Under the pieces are notes generated by a model. That model saw only the letters and a list, made by a program, of their open reading frames with translations. It was not told the DNA's origin and did no database searches. 64,000 bases of DNA, taken from Pandoraea pneumonica (GTDB taxonomy: Bacteria > Pseudomonadota > Gammaproteobacteria > Burkholderiales > Burkholderiaceae). Location of the stretch: the NCBI RefSeq assembly GCF_902459645.1, contig NZ_CABPSK010000002.1:496001-560000 (forward strand), written 5' to 3'. Below are positions 40,775 to 53,600 of this stretch, in pieces. The translations under genes and the position numbers were made by a program. Within the stretch, counting starts at the first letter, position 1. Each line of letters begins with the position of its first letter.

Positions 40775-41287
40775 TCAGATCGGACGCGTGTCGTCGCGGT
40801 CGACGGCGCGCTTCTGAGGCGCCAGCAGCAGGATACTGATCACGGGCCAGAGCAGCGCTTCGACAAAGCTGGCAGCGAGCGGCCACCAACCCGGGAACGC
40901 GGCACCCGTGGCGAGCCGGATGATAAACGGCACCACGTGGGCAAGTAACAGCAACGGCAAGACAGTCAACGCCTGGCCGAGCAGCGTGAAAAACAGCACT
41001 CGGCGGTGGATCATGATAGCGCCGTACGACAGCAGCGTGTAAGCGAGCGCATGCTCACCCAGCAAGCCAGCGTTGTGCACGTCCATGAGCAGGCCGACGA
41101 GGAACGCCACACCCATACCGACTTTGCGCGGCTGATGGATGTTCCAGAACATCAGCACGAGCGCGACGAAGTCGGGCATGGCGGGGGCATGGCCCCACGG
41201 CATCAGGTTGACCAGAAACGCCACCACGAGACTGAGCGCGATGAAGTACGGATTGACCGGCAGCAGAATGTATTGCGGTCGTGACAT
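40775..41287 (-). CDS. mreD: Rod-shape protein MreD
   Basis: The 170-residue inner-membrane protein has five or six hydrophobic segments and the MreD features PDFVALVLMFWNIHQPRKVGMGVAF and LLMDVHNAGLLGEHAL. It links MreC to RodA/PBP2 in the elongasome. It lies between mreC and mrdA, with a 9-base gap to mreC. Confidence 0.94.
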   Translation of the reverse strand: MSRPQYILLPVNPYFIALSLVVAFLVNLMPWGHAPAMPDFVALVLMFWNIHQPRKVGMGVAFLVGLLMDVHNAGLLGEHALAYTLLSYGAIMIHRRVLFFTLLGQALTVLPLLLLAHVVPFIIRLATGAAFPGWWPLAASFVEALLWPVISILLLAPQKRAVDRDDTRPI

Positions 41288-41296
41288 GTCGGTTCC

Positions 41297-42265
41297 TTAG
41301 TGGCCTTTCTTGAGCGTCGGCGCGCGCTTCGGATCGGCACGCGTCGCGCCCTTCTGACCGGGCTTTTCACCGCTGGCCGACGGATCGGAGGCGCGCGCGA
41401 GATCGGCGGCGGCGTCCGGATGCAGGGCGAGCGGCGTGGTGTATTGCAGAACCAGCACCTGACGCTGGCTGCGAAGGTTGGCGACCGGCTGGCACAGAAT
41501 GCGCGCAAAGGCGGTGTCCGATACGCGGTCGACCTTGGTGATGCGTGCGACAGGCAGACCGGCCGGGTAGATACCGTCGAGCCCGCTGGTGGCAATTTCG
41601 TCACCGACTTTCACGTCGGCCGACAGCGGGATGAAGCGCAGGTCGAGCACGTCGCCGCGCAGGCCGCCATAAATCACGCTGTGCACGCCGCTGCGGGTCA
41701 CTTGCACGGGCACGGCCTGTTCCTTGTCGGTGAGCAGCGTCACTTCGCTTTGCAGCAGGAACACGCGCGAGACTTGGCCGAGCAGACCTTGTTCGGTCAC
41801 GACCGGCGCGCCGAGTTTGACGCCATGCTTCGTGCCACGGTCGATCACCACACGCTGCGTGAACGGATCGCGCGTGTCGTATTCGATTTCGGCGGGAATG
41901 CTGGGCACCGGCAGGCGCTCGCGAAGGGTGAGCAACTGGCGCAGATGTTCGTTTTCGGCCACGAGCTGGTTATTGCGCTGGGCCTGAACGGCGAGTTCGA
42001 GGTTTTGCTCGCGCAGGGCACCGTTCTCGGTGGTGAGCTGGTTTTCGGTCGAGAAGAAACCCGCAACGCTCAAGATGGCATCGCGCGGCAGCAGCATCAT
42101 GCGCTGCACGGGATAGAGGGCGGTACCGACGACAGTGCGCACACGCTCGAGCGTGTTGTAGTGCGAGTCGACCACGAGCAGGCCGATGGCGAGCGCGACA
42201 AAACAGATCAGCCGGGCCAACGCCGACGGACCCTGTTTGAACAGTGGCGGCGGACTGTACTGCAT
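41297..42265 (-). CDS. mreC: Rod-shape protein MreC
   Basis: The 322-residue protein has a short cytoplasmic start (MQYSPPPLFKQGPS), one transmembrane helix (about 17-37), a periplasmic coiled coil (about 70-110) and the double beta-barrel domain, with DRGTKHGVKLGAPVVTEQGLLGQV and GDEIATSGLDGIYPAGLPVARI. It activates PBP2 in the elongasome. The C-terminal tail is charged and disordered. It lies 184 bases downstream of mreB. Confidence 0.96.
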   Translation of the reverse strand: MQYSPPPLFKQGPSALARLICFVALAIGLLVVDSHYNTLERVRTVVGTALYPVQRMMLLPRDAILSVAGFFSTENQLTTENGALREQNLELAVQAQRNNQLVAENEHLRQLLTLRERLPVPSIPAEIEYDTRDPFTQRVVIDRGTKHGVKLGAPVVTEQGLLGQVSRVFLLQSEVTLLTDKEQAVPVQVTRSGVHSVIYGGLRGDVLDLRFIPLSADVKVGDEIATSGLDGIYPAGLPVARITKVDRVSDTAFARILCQPVANLRSQRQVLVLQYTTPLALHPDAAADLARASDPSASGEKPGQKGATRADPKRAPTLKKGH

Positions 42266-42449
42266 GGTGGGCCCTTCAGGGGAGCACGCGCAGCAAAGGG
42301 CTGCGGTGCGCGAATGGTGTCAGTCGGGCGCGACCGGGCGGCATGGCAATGCCCCCCGTGCGCGTATGAGTGCTACGCAGCCCGTCGTGTCCGGCGGGGT
42401 GTGGATGGTGTTGCCCCACCGCGCCTGACGACGGACCACGCACGTTGGC

Positions 42450-44045
<1,596 letters not shown>

Positions 44046-44345
44046 ATGGCTTTGAATCTCTCCGACGTCAAACGCATCGCCCATCTCGCACGTCTGGAGC
44101 TGGCGGATGACGAGGCGGCTCACATGGAAAAGGAGCTCAACGGCTTCTTCGCGCTCGTCGAGCAGATGCAGTCGGTGGACACCACAGGTGTCGCCCCCCT
44201 CGCGCATCCCATCGAGCAAATTCAAGCAGTTGCCCAGCGACTGCGTACCGATGCCGTGACCGAAGTGGTCGATCGCGACGCCAATCAGCGTCCGGCGCCC
44301 GCCGTTCAGGACGGCCTGTATCTGGTGCCGAAGGTTATCGAGTGA
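44046..44345 (+). CDS. gatC: Aspartyl/glutamyl-tRNA amidotransferase subunit C
   Basis: GatC stabilises the GatAB amidotransferase that converts Glu-tRNA(Gln) or Asp-tRNA(Asn) to the amidated form. The 99-residue protein shows the family pattern [28 protein letters not shown] and the C-terminal LYLVPKVIE. The ATG at 44046 is chosen over the open upstream frame because it begins the conserved sequence. It is followed by gatA. Confidence 0.96.
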   Translation: MALNLSDVKRIAHLARLELADDEAAHMEKELNGFFALVEQMQSVDTTGVAPLAHPIEQIQAVAQRLRTDAVTEVVDRDANQRPAPAVQDGLYLVPKVIE

Positions 44346-44476
44346 CAGCCGCCGCGCGCGCATGCACCGGGTAGTCCGGCGCGCTGCGCGACACGTTGCG
44401 GCGCGGCGCGGGCTTCACCGCCCACTTCGCGCCCACCACGCTCCGTCATTCCCTTAAGCGCTCTATTGCCGCCACC

Positions 44477-45967
44477 ATGGAACAAGATCTGATTCATTTG
44501 CAGGACCTGCGCGCTGCGCTCGACGCCAAGCGTGTGTCGAGCGTCGAGCTCACCCAACACTATCTGGCGCGCATCGACGCCGCCGCCGACCTCAACGCTT
44601 TCGTGCAGGTCGACGCCGAGGCGAGTCTGGCGCAAGCCCGCGCGGCCGACGCACGCATTGCCGCTGGCGAAGGTGCGAACCACCCGTTGCTGGGCATCCC
44701 CGTCGCGCATAAGGATGTGTTCGTCACGCGCGGCTGGCGCAGCACCGCCGGTTCGCGCATGCTCGAAAACTATGTGAGCCCGTTCGACGCTGCCGTTGTC
44801 GAGCGTCTCGGCGGCGCTGGCATGGTCACGCTGGGCAAGACCAATATGGACGAGTTCGCAATGGGCTCGTCGAACGAAAACTCGTACTTCGGCCCGGTGA
44901 AAAACCCGTGGGACAAGCGCGCAGTGCCCGGCGGTTCGTCGGGCGGCTCGGCGGCGGCAGTCGCGGCGCGTCTCGCCCCGGTGGCCACGGGCACGGACAC
45001 GGGCGGCTCGATTCGTCAGCCCGCAGCGTTCTGCGGTGTGACGGGTATCAAGCCGACGTATGGCCGCGTGTCGCGTTACGGCATGATCGCCTTCGCATCG
45101 TCGCTCGATCAGGGCGGCCCGTTCGGTCATAGCGCAGCGGATTGCGCATGGATGCTCAACGGCATGGCCGGTTTCGATTCGCGCGACTCCACGAGCTTGG
45201 AGCGTGCCGACGAAGACTTCGCCCGCGGTCTGGGCAAGCCGCTCGACGGCGCCACGGCCGACAAGCCGCTCGCGGGTCTGCGCATCGGCCTGCCCGCCGA
45301 ATACTTTGGTGAAGGGCTCGACGCCGACGTGCGCGAAGCCATCGACAACGCCTTGGTCGAATTCGAGAAGCTGGGCGCCGTGCGCGTGCCGGTGACGCTG
45401 CCGAAGACCGAGTTGTCGATTCCGGTGTACTACGTGCTCGCCCCGGCGGAAGCGTCGTCGAACCTGTCGCGCTTTGACGGCGTGCGTTTCGGTCATCGCG
45501 CCGCCGAGTACGGCGATCTGCTCGACATGTATAAGAAGTCGCGCGCCGAGGGCTTCGGCACCGAAGTGAAGCGCCGCATTCTGGTGGGCGCGTACGTGCT
45601 CTCGCACGGCTACTACGACGCCTATTACCTGCAAGCGCAGAAGATTCGCCGCTTGATTGCGCAAGATTTCCAGAATGCGTTCGCGCAGTGCGACGTGATC
45701 ATGGGGCCGGTCGCGCCGTCGGTCGCGTGGAATCTGGGCGAGAAGAGCGCCGACCCAGTGCAGATGTATCTGGCCGATATCTACACGCTGTCGGTGAGCC
45801 TGGCCGGTTTGCCGGGCATGAGCTTGCCGGTGGGCCAAGGGCGCGATGCGCGTCCGGTCGGCTTGCAAATGATCGGCAACTATTTCGACGAAGCCCGCCT
45901 GCTGCAAGTGGCCGACGCGTTCCAACGCGCGACCGACTGGCACAAGCGCGCCCCGGCGGGCGTGTAA
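44477..45967 (+). CDS. gatA: Glutamyl-tRNA(Gln) amidotransferase subunit A
   Basis: GatA supplies ammonia by hydrolysing glutamine. The 496-residue protein carries the amidase signature with the Ser-cisSer-Lys triad at K79, S154 and S178 (in [13 protein letters not shown] and [10 protein letters not shown]). These are the same positions I recall for characterised bacterial GatA. The ATG at 44477 begins the conserved N-terminus. It is 131 bases after gatC and followed closely by a lipoprotein gene. Confidence 0.97.
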   Translation: MEQDLIHLQDLRAALDAKRVSSVELTQHYLARIDAAADLNAFVQVDAEASLAQARAADARIAAGEGANHPLLGIPVAHKDVFVTRGWRSTAGSRMLENYVSPFDAAVVERLGGAGMVTLGKTNMDEFAMGSSNENSYFGPVKNPWDKRAVPGGSSGGSAAAVAARLAPVATGTDTGGSIRQPAAFCGVTGIKPTYGRVSRYGMIAFASSLDQGGPFGHSAADCAWMLNGMAGFDSRDSTSLERADEDFARGLGKPLDGATADKPLAGLRIGLPAEYFGEGLDADVREAIDNALVEFEKLGAVRVPVTLPKTELSIPVYYVLAPAEASSNLSRFDGVRFGHRAAEYGDLLDMYKKSRAEGFGTEVKRRILVGAYVLSHGYYDAYYLQAQKIRRLIAQDFQNAFAQCDVIMGPVAPSVAWNLGEKSADPVQMYLADIYTLSVSLAGLPGMSLPVGQGRDARPVGLQMIGNYFDEARLLQVADAFQRATDWHKRAPAGV

Positions 45968-45970
45968 TCG

Positions 45971-46498
45971 ATGGCCCGCCAGCACGTAGTGACTTCGCCG
46001 CGCGCCAGCACCAATGATGAGAGCGCACGTCCCGTGACGTTGATGCAGCGCACGGGCCGTCTGGCGGCATTGACCGCGATGGTGCTCACGCTCGCATCGT
46101 GCAGTCTGCCGTTCAGCCGCCCGACGCCGATCGCCTACCGCGAAATCAATCTGTCGGGCTATTGCTCGCAGACGGACGAAGACGGTTTTCGCGAGCAGGC
46201 CACGTTGAAGGTGTCGGCCAATCAGGTGCAGGCACTCGATTGGCGTTTGTGGGTGGGTAAGCGCGGTAGTTGCCACTTCAATCTGGCGGATTTCCATCAA
46301 ACGCAGTCGCGCCCGAGTATCGAGTTGCGTGCCAACAGCGGCAGTAGTTGCAAGCTGCTGATCTGGCAAGACCCGGGCAACGTGACGATCGGTCACGCGA
46401 ATTGCGAGGCGTACTGCACGCCGGGCGTTTACGAGAATGCGTGGCCGGTGAGCTTCGATCCGCATTCGGGCGTTTGTGCGGCGGATACACGCCGTTGA
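45971..46498 (+). CDS. Cysteine-rich lipoprotein between gatA and gatB
   Basis: The frame encodes up to 175 residues. A lipoprotein signal ending in LTLASC is better placed if translation starts at the second ATG (46043), giving 151 residues. The mature part has seven cysteines, including CSQTDEDGF, SSCKLLIW and HANCEAYCTPG, and no recognised domain. Disulfide bonding in the periplasm is likely. It interrupts the gatCAB operon and is probably cotranscribed. Its function is unknown. Confidence 0.75.
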   Translation: MARQHVVTSPRASTNDESARPVTLMQRTGRLAALTAMVLTLASCSLPFSRPTPIAYREINLSGYCSQTDEDGFREQATLKVSANQVQALDWRLWVGKRGSCHFNLADFHQTQSRPSIELRANSGSSCKLLIWQDPGNVTIGHANCEAYCTPGVYENAWPVSFDPHSGVCAADTRR

Positions 46499-46520
46499 TG
46501 GCGGATATGCGCCGTTGATT
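46481..46520 (+). repeat. Imperfect 20-base tandem repeat at the lipoprotein gene end
   Basis: Two adjacent 20-base units (46481-46500 and 46501-46520) differ at three positions. The first contains the stop codon of the lipoprotein gene, so the second is untranslated. Confidence 0.85.
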
Positions 46521-46652
46521 TGACGAACAGGCTGGGGCGATCGCCCGGCGGCTCGCATCACACGATGTGGCGGCACCGGGAGCGAACCGGCAAACCAGCG
46601 TAATGGGCAGGGCGAGCGCGCCGTGCCGACAAGTTGAGACAGGGTGAACCTT

Positions 46653-48125
46653 ATGCAATGGGAAGTCGTTATTGGTCTGGAGACGCACGCACAGCTCTCC
46701 ACCGCTTCCAAGATTTTCTCGGGCGCATCGACGCAATTCGGCGCGGCCCCCAACACGCAGGCCTGCCCGGTGGATCTGGCGCTGCCCGGCGTGTTGCCCA
46801 TGCTCAATCGCGGCGCCGTCGAGCGTGCGATTGAATTCGGTCTGGCCATCGGCTCGACCATCGCGCCGCGCAGTATTTTCGCGCGCAAGAATTACTTCTA
46901 TCCCGATCTGCCGAAGGGCTACCAGATCAGCCAGTACGAGATTCCGGTCGTGCAGGGCGGCTCGCTGACGATTCAGGTCGAAGCCGACCCCCGCACGGGC
47001 CGCGAGGCCTACGAGAAGGTGGTGACGCTCACGCGCGCGCATTTGGAAGAAGACGCGGGCAAGTCGCTGCACGAAGACTTCGCGGGCATGACGGGCATCG
47101 ATTTGAACCGCGCCGGCACGCCGTTGCTCGAAATCGTGACCGAGCCTGAAATGCGCAGCGCGGCCGAAGCCGTGGCGTATGCCAAGGCGCTGCACGGTTT
47201 GGTGGTGTGGCTGGGCATTTGCGACGGCAACATGCAGGAAGGCTCGTTCCGCTGCGACGCCAACGTGTCGGTGCGCCCGGTCGGTCAGAAGGAATTCGGC
47301 ACGCGCGCCGAGATCAAGAACCTGAACTCGTTCCGCTTCCTCGAAGAGGCGATTCAGTACGAAGTGCGCCGTCAGATCGAACTGATCGAAGACGGCGGCA
47401 AGGTGGTGCAGGAAACGCGTCTGTACGATCCGGACAAGAAGGAAACGCGCTCGATGCGCAGCAAGGAAGACGCGCACGATTACCGTTACTTCCCGGACCC
47501 GGACCTGATGCCGCTCGTGATCGACGCCGAATGGGTCGAGCGCGTGCGTGCGGCGCTGCCGGAACTGCCTGCCGGTATGCAGGTGCGCTTTGTCGAGCAA
47601 TACGGGTTGTCGGCATACGACGCGGCTGTGCTCACGCAGTCGAAGGCGCAAGCGGGTTACTTCGAAGCCGTGGTGGCCAAGGCCGGTCCGGCCAGCGCCA
47701 AACCGGCCGCGAACTGGATCATGGGCGAGCTCTCGTCGCTGCTCAATCGTGAAGACATCGGCATCGACGCCAGCCCGGTCTCGGCCGCGCAGTTGGCGGG
47801 GCTGCTGGCCCGGATTGCCGACAACACGATTTCGAACAAGATCGCCAAGGAAGTCTTCCAACTGATGTGGGAAGAGCGCGCCACCGACGAGGGCGCTGCC
47901 GATCGAATCATCGAAGCGAAGGGTCTGAAGCAGATCACCGACACGGGCGCGATCGAGAAGATCATCGACGAAGTGCTGGCCGCCAACGCGAAGTCGGTCG
48001 AGGAATTCCGCGCGGGTAAGGAAAAGGCGTTTAACGCGCTGGTCGGTCAGGCGATGAAGGCCACCAAGGGCAAGGCCAACCCGGCGCAAGTCAACGAACT
48101 GCTGAAGAAGAAGCTGGGCGCATAA
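46653..48125 (+). CDS. gatB: Aspartyl/glutamyl-tRNA amidotransferase subunit B
   Basis: GatB phosphorylates the misacylated tRNA and channels ammonia for amidation. The 490-residue protein begins [15 protein letters not shown]. It contains the cradle motifs [17 protein letters not shown] and [13 protein letters not shown]-like [13 protein letters not shown], and ends in the YqeY-like tail ([29 protein letters not shown]). The ATG at 46653 is preferred over a GTG at 46644. The gap to the preceding lipoprotein gene is 154 bases. Confidence 0.97.
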   Translation: MQWEVVIGLETHAQLSTASKIFSGASTQFGAAPNTQACPVDLALPGVLPMLNRGAVERAIEFGLAIGSTIAPRSIFARKNYFYPDLPKGYQISQYEIPVVQGGSLTIQVEADPRTGREAYEKVVTLTRAHLEEDAGKSLHEDFAGMTGIDLNRAGTPLLEIVTEPEMRSAAEAVAYAKALHGLVVWLGICDGNMQEGSFRCDANVSVRPVGQKEFGTRAEIKNLNSFRFLEEAIQYEVRRQIELIEDGGKVVQETRLYDPDKKETRSMRSKEDAHDYRYFPDPDLMPLVIDAEWVERVRAALPELPAGMQVRFVEQYGLSAYDAAVLTQSKAQAGYFEAVVAKAGPASAKPAANWIMGELSSLLNREDIGIDASPVSAAQLAGLLARIADNTISNKIAKEVFQLMWEERATDEGAADRIIEAKGLKQITDTGAIEKIIDEVLAANAKSVEEFRAGKEKAFNALVGQAMKATKGKANPAQVNELLKKKLGA

Positions 48126-48163
48126 GCTCGACGCATAAGCCCAATGCAAACGCAGTAGCTCGT

Positions 48164-48199
48164 CAAAAGCGCGGCAGCCGTTTCGGTGCCGCGCTTTTG
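48164..48199 (+). terminator. Intrinsic terminator of gatCAB
   Basis: CAAAAGCGCGGCA (48164-48176) pairs perfectly with TGCCGCGCTTTTG (48187-48199), a 13-base stem whose 3' arm includes the T run. The A-rich 5' arm would allow partial function in reverse. Confidence 0.9.
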
Positions 48200-48336
48200 C
48201 ATTTCCGCCTCGGAAAATGCGCCTTAGCTTCGGCGGCGATTCGCTTATATCGCGCTTTTTTTCCACCCCCCGCAATTTGCGCGATACTGCCACTCTGGCG
48301 CCCCAAGGGCGCGTGCTTGTCACGAAGGAGTTGGCG

Positions 48337-49143
48337 ATGTTCGAGAAATACCGCGTGCCGTTCGGCAAGAAGCTCGACCTGTCGGACTACGATCCGGCCG
48401 ACAAGCCCTTCTCGGGCGACAGCAAGGACGACGACAAGGAGCGGCTGGCGGACCTGGCAGCCAAGCTCGACGAGTTGCAGACCATCCTGCATGCGAACAG
48501 CAAACACCGGGTGTTGCTCGTGCTGCAAGGCATGGACACCAGCGGCAAAGACGGCACCATTCGCGCCGTGTTCCAGAACGTAGACCCGCTCGGCATTCGT
48601 GTCGCCAACTTCAAATCGCCTACGCCCATCGAGTTAGCCCGCGACTTTCTGTGGCGCGTGCACATGGTGGTGCCCGCCGCGGGCGAGTTGGCGATCTTCA
48701 ACCGAAGCCACTACGAAGACGTGCTGATCACCCGCGTGCACGACTGGATCGACGCCGACGAGTGCAAGCGCCGCTACACGCACATCAATAACTTCGAGCA
48801 ACTACTGGTCGACAACCACACGACCATCATCAAGTGCTTCCTGCACATCTCGAACGAAGAGCAGCGCAAGCGCTTGCAAGAGCGCATCGACGACCCGAAC
48901 AAACATTGGAAATTCGAGTTGGGCGACCTCAAGGAGCGCAGCTTCTGGCCGCAATACACCAAGGCGTACGAAGCGGCTTTATCGGCGACCTCGACGGAAA
49001 ATGCGCCGTGGTATATCGTGCCTTCCGACTCGAAGCGCCACCGTAACCTGATGGTGGCAGAGTTGCTGGTGCAAGCGCTGACTGACCTGAAGTTGTCCTA
49101 TCCACCGGCAAGACCCGAATTGACAGGCATGAAGGTGGAATGA
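48337..49143 (+). CDS. Polyphosphate kinase 2 family protein
   Basis: PPK2 enzymes transfer phosphate between polyphosphate and nucleotides. The 268-residue single-domain protein has Walker A GMDTSGKDG (65-73), Walker B-like FNRSHYEDVL with the catalytic acidic residue, and a lid region with KCFLHISNEEQRKRLQERIDDPNKHWKF. The size fits a one-domain PPK2, and whether AMP, ADP or GDP is preferred cannot be read reliably. GAAGGAG lies six bases before the ATG at 48337. It appears to be monocistronic. Confidence 0.9.
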   Translation: MFEKYRVPFGKKLDLSDYDPADKPFSGDSKDDDKERLADLAAKLDELQTILHANSKHRVLLVLQGMDTSGKDGTIRAVFQNVDPLGIRVANFKSPTPIELARDFLWRVHMVVPAAGELAIFNRSHYEDVLITRVHDWIDADECKRRYTHINNFEQLLVDNHTTIIKCFLHISNEEQRKRLQERIDDPNKHWKFELGDLKERSFWPQYTKAYEAALSATSTENAPWYIVPSDSKRHRNLMVAELLVQALTDLKLSYPPARPELTGMKVE

Positions 49144-49334
49144 GATCTATCGGCTGTCGATGCCGGGTGGTGTTGAAGTGATGCGTTGCGGCCATGAGGA
49201 TCCATGGCCGTTTTAATAGAAGAAACGGGCGCAGCCGGGCGAACGGGGGTTCGTTAGGCTGAACGGACTTATCGATTTGGATCGATCGAGATCGATTCGA
49301 GCCGACCGCGCCGCATGGGGAAACGGGGAAGAAG

Positions 49335-50606
49335 ATGAGTGACGAGAACGCGCGCCGGGCCAAGTCGGCGGCGGGGAATCAGGCTGCCGACGCAGCGACG
49401 CCGCCGGGCGGCAAACGCCCGCGCCGCTGGGTCGTCGCGGTGCTGGCGATTGCCGTTGTCGCGGGCGCCGGTATGTGGCTGCGCTCGCGCGGGGCCGAGA
49501 AGCCGGTGAAGGCGGCGCTAGCCCCTTCCGTGACGGCCGCGACGGTCGAAGTGCGCGACGTGCCGGTACGGCTGATCGCCAACGGCACGGTCACGGCGCG
49601 TCAGACCATCGAAGTCCGGCCGCAGATTTCCAGCACCATTCGTCAGGTCCATATCAAGGAAGGCGACTTCGTCAAAGCCGGGCAGTTGCTGTTCTCGCTC
49701 GATGCGCGCATGGACGAGGCCAATCTCAAGAAGGTACAGGCGCAACTCACCAAGGACGAAGCCGATCTGGCGAATGCCCGCCGCACACTGGCGCGCACGA
49801 AGCAACTGATCGCCGAACATTTCGTCTCGCAAAGCGCGCTCGACACGGCGCAGAGCAGCGTCGACAGCCTCACCGCGCAAGTCGCCGCCGACCGTGCCGC
49901 CATCTCGGCCAGTCAGGTCGCCGTCGACTACAACCAGATTCGTGCGGGCATCGACGGGCGCACGGGTGCGATCAACGTGCACCCGGGCAGTCTCGTCACG
50001 CCGGGCGGCGCAGCGCTCGTGACCATCACCCAACTCGATCCGATCGATATCAGCTTCACGCTGCCGGAAGGCGAACTGGCCGAATTGCAGGCCGCCCGCA
50101 CCGGCGGGCCCGTGGCGGTGACCGCCACGCTGGGCACGACGGGCATGACGGCAACCGGCCAGTTGAGCTTCATCGATAACGCGGTCGATTCTCAAACCGG
50201 CACCATTCGCTTGAAGGCTGCGTACGACAACCGCGATGCCAAGCTGTGGCCCGGTATGTATCTGAACATCGCCGTGATCGGACGCATTCTCAAGCAGGCC
50301 AATGTGGTGCCGCCGCAGGCGGTGCAGACTGGCCCGGACGGCAAGTTCGTGTACGTGATCGGTGCTGACGGGAAAGTGACGGCCAAGCCGGTCAAGGTGG
50401 GCTATGTGGAAGCCAAGCTTGCGGTCATCGACGGTGTGCCCGCAGGCGTGCGCGTCGTGCAGGAAGGCGCGGAGAACCTGCGCCCGGGCAACAAGGTGAC
50501 CGTGGTGGCGGCGCGTGAGGGTGGCGCGACAGCCAACACCAACACCAACACACCGGCTGCCGAAGTGCGCACGGCCGATGCCGCCTCGCCGAAGAGCGCG
50601 CCATGA
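49335..50606 (+). CDS. RND efflux periplasmic adaptor (MdtA/AcrA type)
   Basis: The 423-residue protein has an N-terminal membrane anchor (about 31-48), a lipoyl/barrel-sandwich motif (IRQVHIKEGDFVKAGQLLFSLDARMDEANL), an alpha-helical hairpin (about 125-190), a beta-barrel and a membrane-proximal domain. It joins the inner-membrane pump to an outer-membrane channel. Its stop overlaps the pump gene by four bases. No TolC-like gene is next to it, so the channel must be encoded elsewhere. Confidence 0.92.
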   Translation: MSDENARRAKSAAGNQAADAATPPGGKRPRRWVVAVLAIAVVAGAGMWLRSRGAEKPVKAALAPSVTAATVEVRDVPVRLIANGTVTARQTIEVRPQISSTIRQVHIKEGDFVKAGQLLFSLDARMDEANLKKVQAQLTKDEADLANARRTLARTKQLIAEHFVSQSALDTAQSSVDSLTAQVAADRAAISASQVAVDYNQIRAGIDGRTGAINVHPGSLVTPGGAALVTITQLDPIDISFTLPEGELAELQAARTGGPVAVTATLGTTGMTATGQLSFIDNAVDSQTGTIRLKAAYDNRDAKLWPGMYLNIAVIGRILKQANVVPPQAVQTGPDGKFVYVIGADGKVTAKPVKVGYVEAKLAVIDGVPAGVRVVQEGAENLRPGNKVTVVAAREGGATANTNTNTPAAEVRTADAASPKSAP

Positions 50607-53600
50607 ACCTCTCCGAACTCTGTATCCGCCGCCCGGTGATGACGATTCTGCTGTGCGTAGCAGCAGTGATCGCCGGGCTGATCGCTTACGGCCAGATTCC
50701 GATCTCGGCTCTGCCGAGCTACAACTCGCCGGTGATTCAGGTCACGGCGACGCTGCCCGGGGCGAGTCCCGAGACCATGGCAGCGTCGGTTGCGGCCCCC
50801 ATGGAGAAGCAGTTCTCGACGATTGCGGGCGTCGCGGTCATCAGTTCGACCAATACCCAAGGCACCACGTCGATCATCATCGAATTCGATAGCGACCGCG
50901 ATATCGATGCGGCCGCCGTCGACGTGCAGGCCGCGCTCTTCCGCGCGCAGCGCAAGCTGCCGGTGGAGATGACCACACCGCCGTCTTACCGCAAGGTGAA
51001 CCCGGCCGACGCGCCGATTCTCTTCCTCGCGATGAATTCGCCGTCGATGTCGCTGGCCGAACTCGACGACTACGCCGAAAACCTCGTTTCGCCTACGCTC
51101 TCGACCCTGCCGGGTGTCGCACAGGTGCTGATCTTCGGGCAGAAGCGTTTCGCCGTGCGCGTGAAGGCGCGCCCCGATGCGCTCGCCGCCCGCAAGCTCA
51201 CCCTTGATGACGTGGCACGCGCGCTGGCTTCCGCCAACGCCAATAGCCCCGTGGGCACGCTCGACGGCAATCGTCAGACGCTGACCATCGAGGCCAACCG
51301 TCAGATGACCAAAGCCGACCAGTTCGCGAGCCTGATCATCGCGAGCGTGAACGGCAGCCCGGTGTATCTGCGCGATGTGGCCGAGGTGCAAGACAGCGTG
51401 GAGTCGGTCAAGACCGGCAGCTGGGTCAACGGCGAGCGCTCGATCGTGCTGGCCGTGCTGCGCCAGCCCAACGCCAACACGGTGGCGACCGTCGATCAGG
51501 TGAAGGCGGCGCTGCCGCGTTTGGCCGAACAGATGCCGCAGTCGATTCAGGTCAAGTTGCTCAACGACCGGTCGGTGTCGATTCGTGAATCGATCGACGA
51601 CGTGCAGTTCACGCTGGGGCTCACGGTCATTCTGGTGACGCTCGTGATCTTCCTGTTCCTGCGCCGACTGGCCGCGACCATGATTCCGGTGATGTCGCTG
51701 CCGGTGTCGCTGATCGGCACGGTCGCGCTCATGAAGGGCATGGGCTACTCCATCGACAACATCTCGCTGCTGGGCATCACGCTGGCGGTGGGGCTGGTGG
51801 TGGACGACGCCATCGTGATGCTCGAGAACATCGTGCGCCACATCGAAAACGGCGTGCCGCCGCTGCGCGCGGCGCTCGTCGGGTCGCGGGAAATGGGCTT
51901 CACGATTCTGTCGATCTCGATTTCGCTGGTGGCCGTGTTTATTCCGATCTTCTTTATGCCGGGCGTGATCGGGCTGATGTTCCACGAGTTCGCGGTGGTG
52001 GTGTCGCTGGCGATTCTCGTCTCGGCGGCCGTATCGCTCACGCTGATTCCGATGCTGTGCAGCCGCTATCTGAAGCACGAGCAGAGCGAAGGCTTGGGGC
52101 TGCGCGCGACGCAATGGTTCGAAGACGGCTTCGTGTGGGTGCAGGATCGCTACGTACGCAGCGTCGATTGGTGTCTGGCGAATCGCAAGTGGGTGATGGG
52201 CGCGGCGGGCGCGACGTTTATCGCTACCGGGGTGCTGTTCGCCACGATTCCGAAGGGCTTCTTCCCAAGCGAAGACATCGGGCAGGTGCAGGTCACGGCC
52301 GAAGGCGCGCAGGATATCTCGTTCACGGCGATGTCGACGCTGCTGCGTCAGGCGGCCGACATCGTCCGCGCGAATCCGGCGGTGGATACGGTGATCGTGT
52401 CGGCCAACGACAGCAATCAGGGCCGCATGTTTATCAACCTGAAGCCGCACGGCGAGCGCCCGCACATGAGCGAGGTGCTGGAGACGCTGCGTCGCGAGGT
52501 CAAGCAGGTGCCGGGCCTGAACGTGTATTTCAACCCGGTGCAGAATCTGCAACTGGGCGGCAAGCAGAGCAAGAGCCGCTATCAGTACGTGATGCAGAGC
52601 GTGAAGCCGGGCGAGATGCAGGTGTGGTCGGACAAGCTGATGAACCTGATGCGCGCCGACCCGATCTTCCGCGATGTGACGACCGACGCGCAGATGAAGG
52701 GGCTGCAAGCGCAACTCACGATCGACCGCGACAAGGCCAACACGCTGGGCGTGGCGATCGGCGATATTCGCAGCGCGTTGTATAGCGCGTTCGGCGAGCG
52801 CCAGGTATCGACGATTTACACGCCCAGCGACAGCTATCAGGTGATTCTGCAAGCGGCGGATAACGACCGTCGCGACGAAGGCGCCTTCGACAAAATCTAT
52901 GTACGCGGTAAGGGCGGTGCGTTAGTGCCGTTGTCGGCCGTGGCGACGGTGGAGCGAAAGATGGGGCCGGTATCGGTCAACCATCAGGGGCAGTTGCAGG
53001 CGGTCACGTTGTCGTTCAACTTGGCGCCGGGGGCGGCGCTGGGCGATGCGTCGAAGAAGATTGTCGGGTTCCAGCGGCAACTCGGTTTCCCGCCGAGCAT
53101 CATCACGAGCTGGGGCGGCGACGCGGCCGCATTCCAAGCGTCGCAGTCGAGTCAGGTGGTGCTGCTGGTCGGCGCGTTGCTGGTGATCTACGTGCTGCTT
53201 GGCGTGCTCTATGAGAGCTACATCCATCCGATCACGATTTTGGCGGGCTTGCCGTCGGCGGCGGTCGGGGCGCTGCTCACGCTGCGGATCTTCGGCATGG
53301 ATCTGTCGTTGATCGCGGTGATCGGCATCTTGATGCTCATCGGCATCGTGAAGAAGAACGCCATCATGATGATCGACTTCGCCCTCGACGCGCAGCGCAA
53401 CGGCGGCATGACGCCGGACGAGGCGATTCGTCAGGCGTGCGCGCTGCGCTTCCGGCCGATCATGATGACCACGCTCGCGGCGTTGATGGGCGCTTTGCCG
53501 ATCGCATTGGGCTTGGGGGCCGGCGCGGAATTGCGTCAGCCGCTGGGTTTGGCCGTGGTCGGCGGGTTGCTGTTCTCGCAGGTGATTACGCTTTACATCA

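Noticed and set aside
44306-48368. Very long minus-strand open frames opposite gatA and gatB (up to 860 codons)
   Set aside because: They are antisense to highly conserved genes, rich in His and Arg, and explained by high third-position GC on the coding strand.
50402-52852. 816-codon minus-strand frame opposite the RND pump
   Set aside because: Composition is dominated by Arg, His and Gln, with no motif, and it lies wholly antisense to a recognised transporter.
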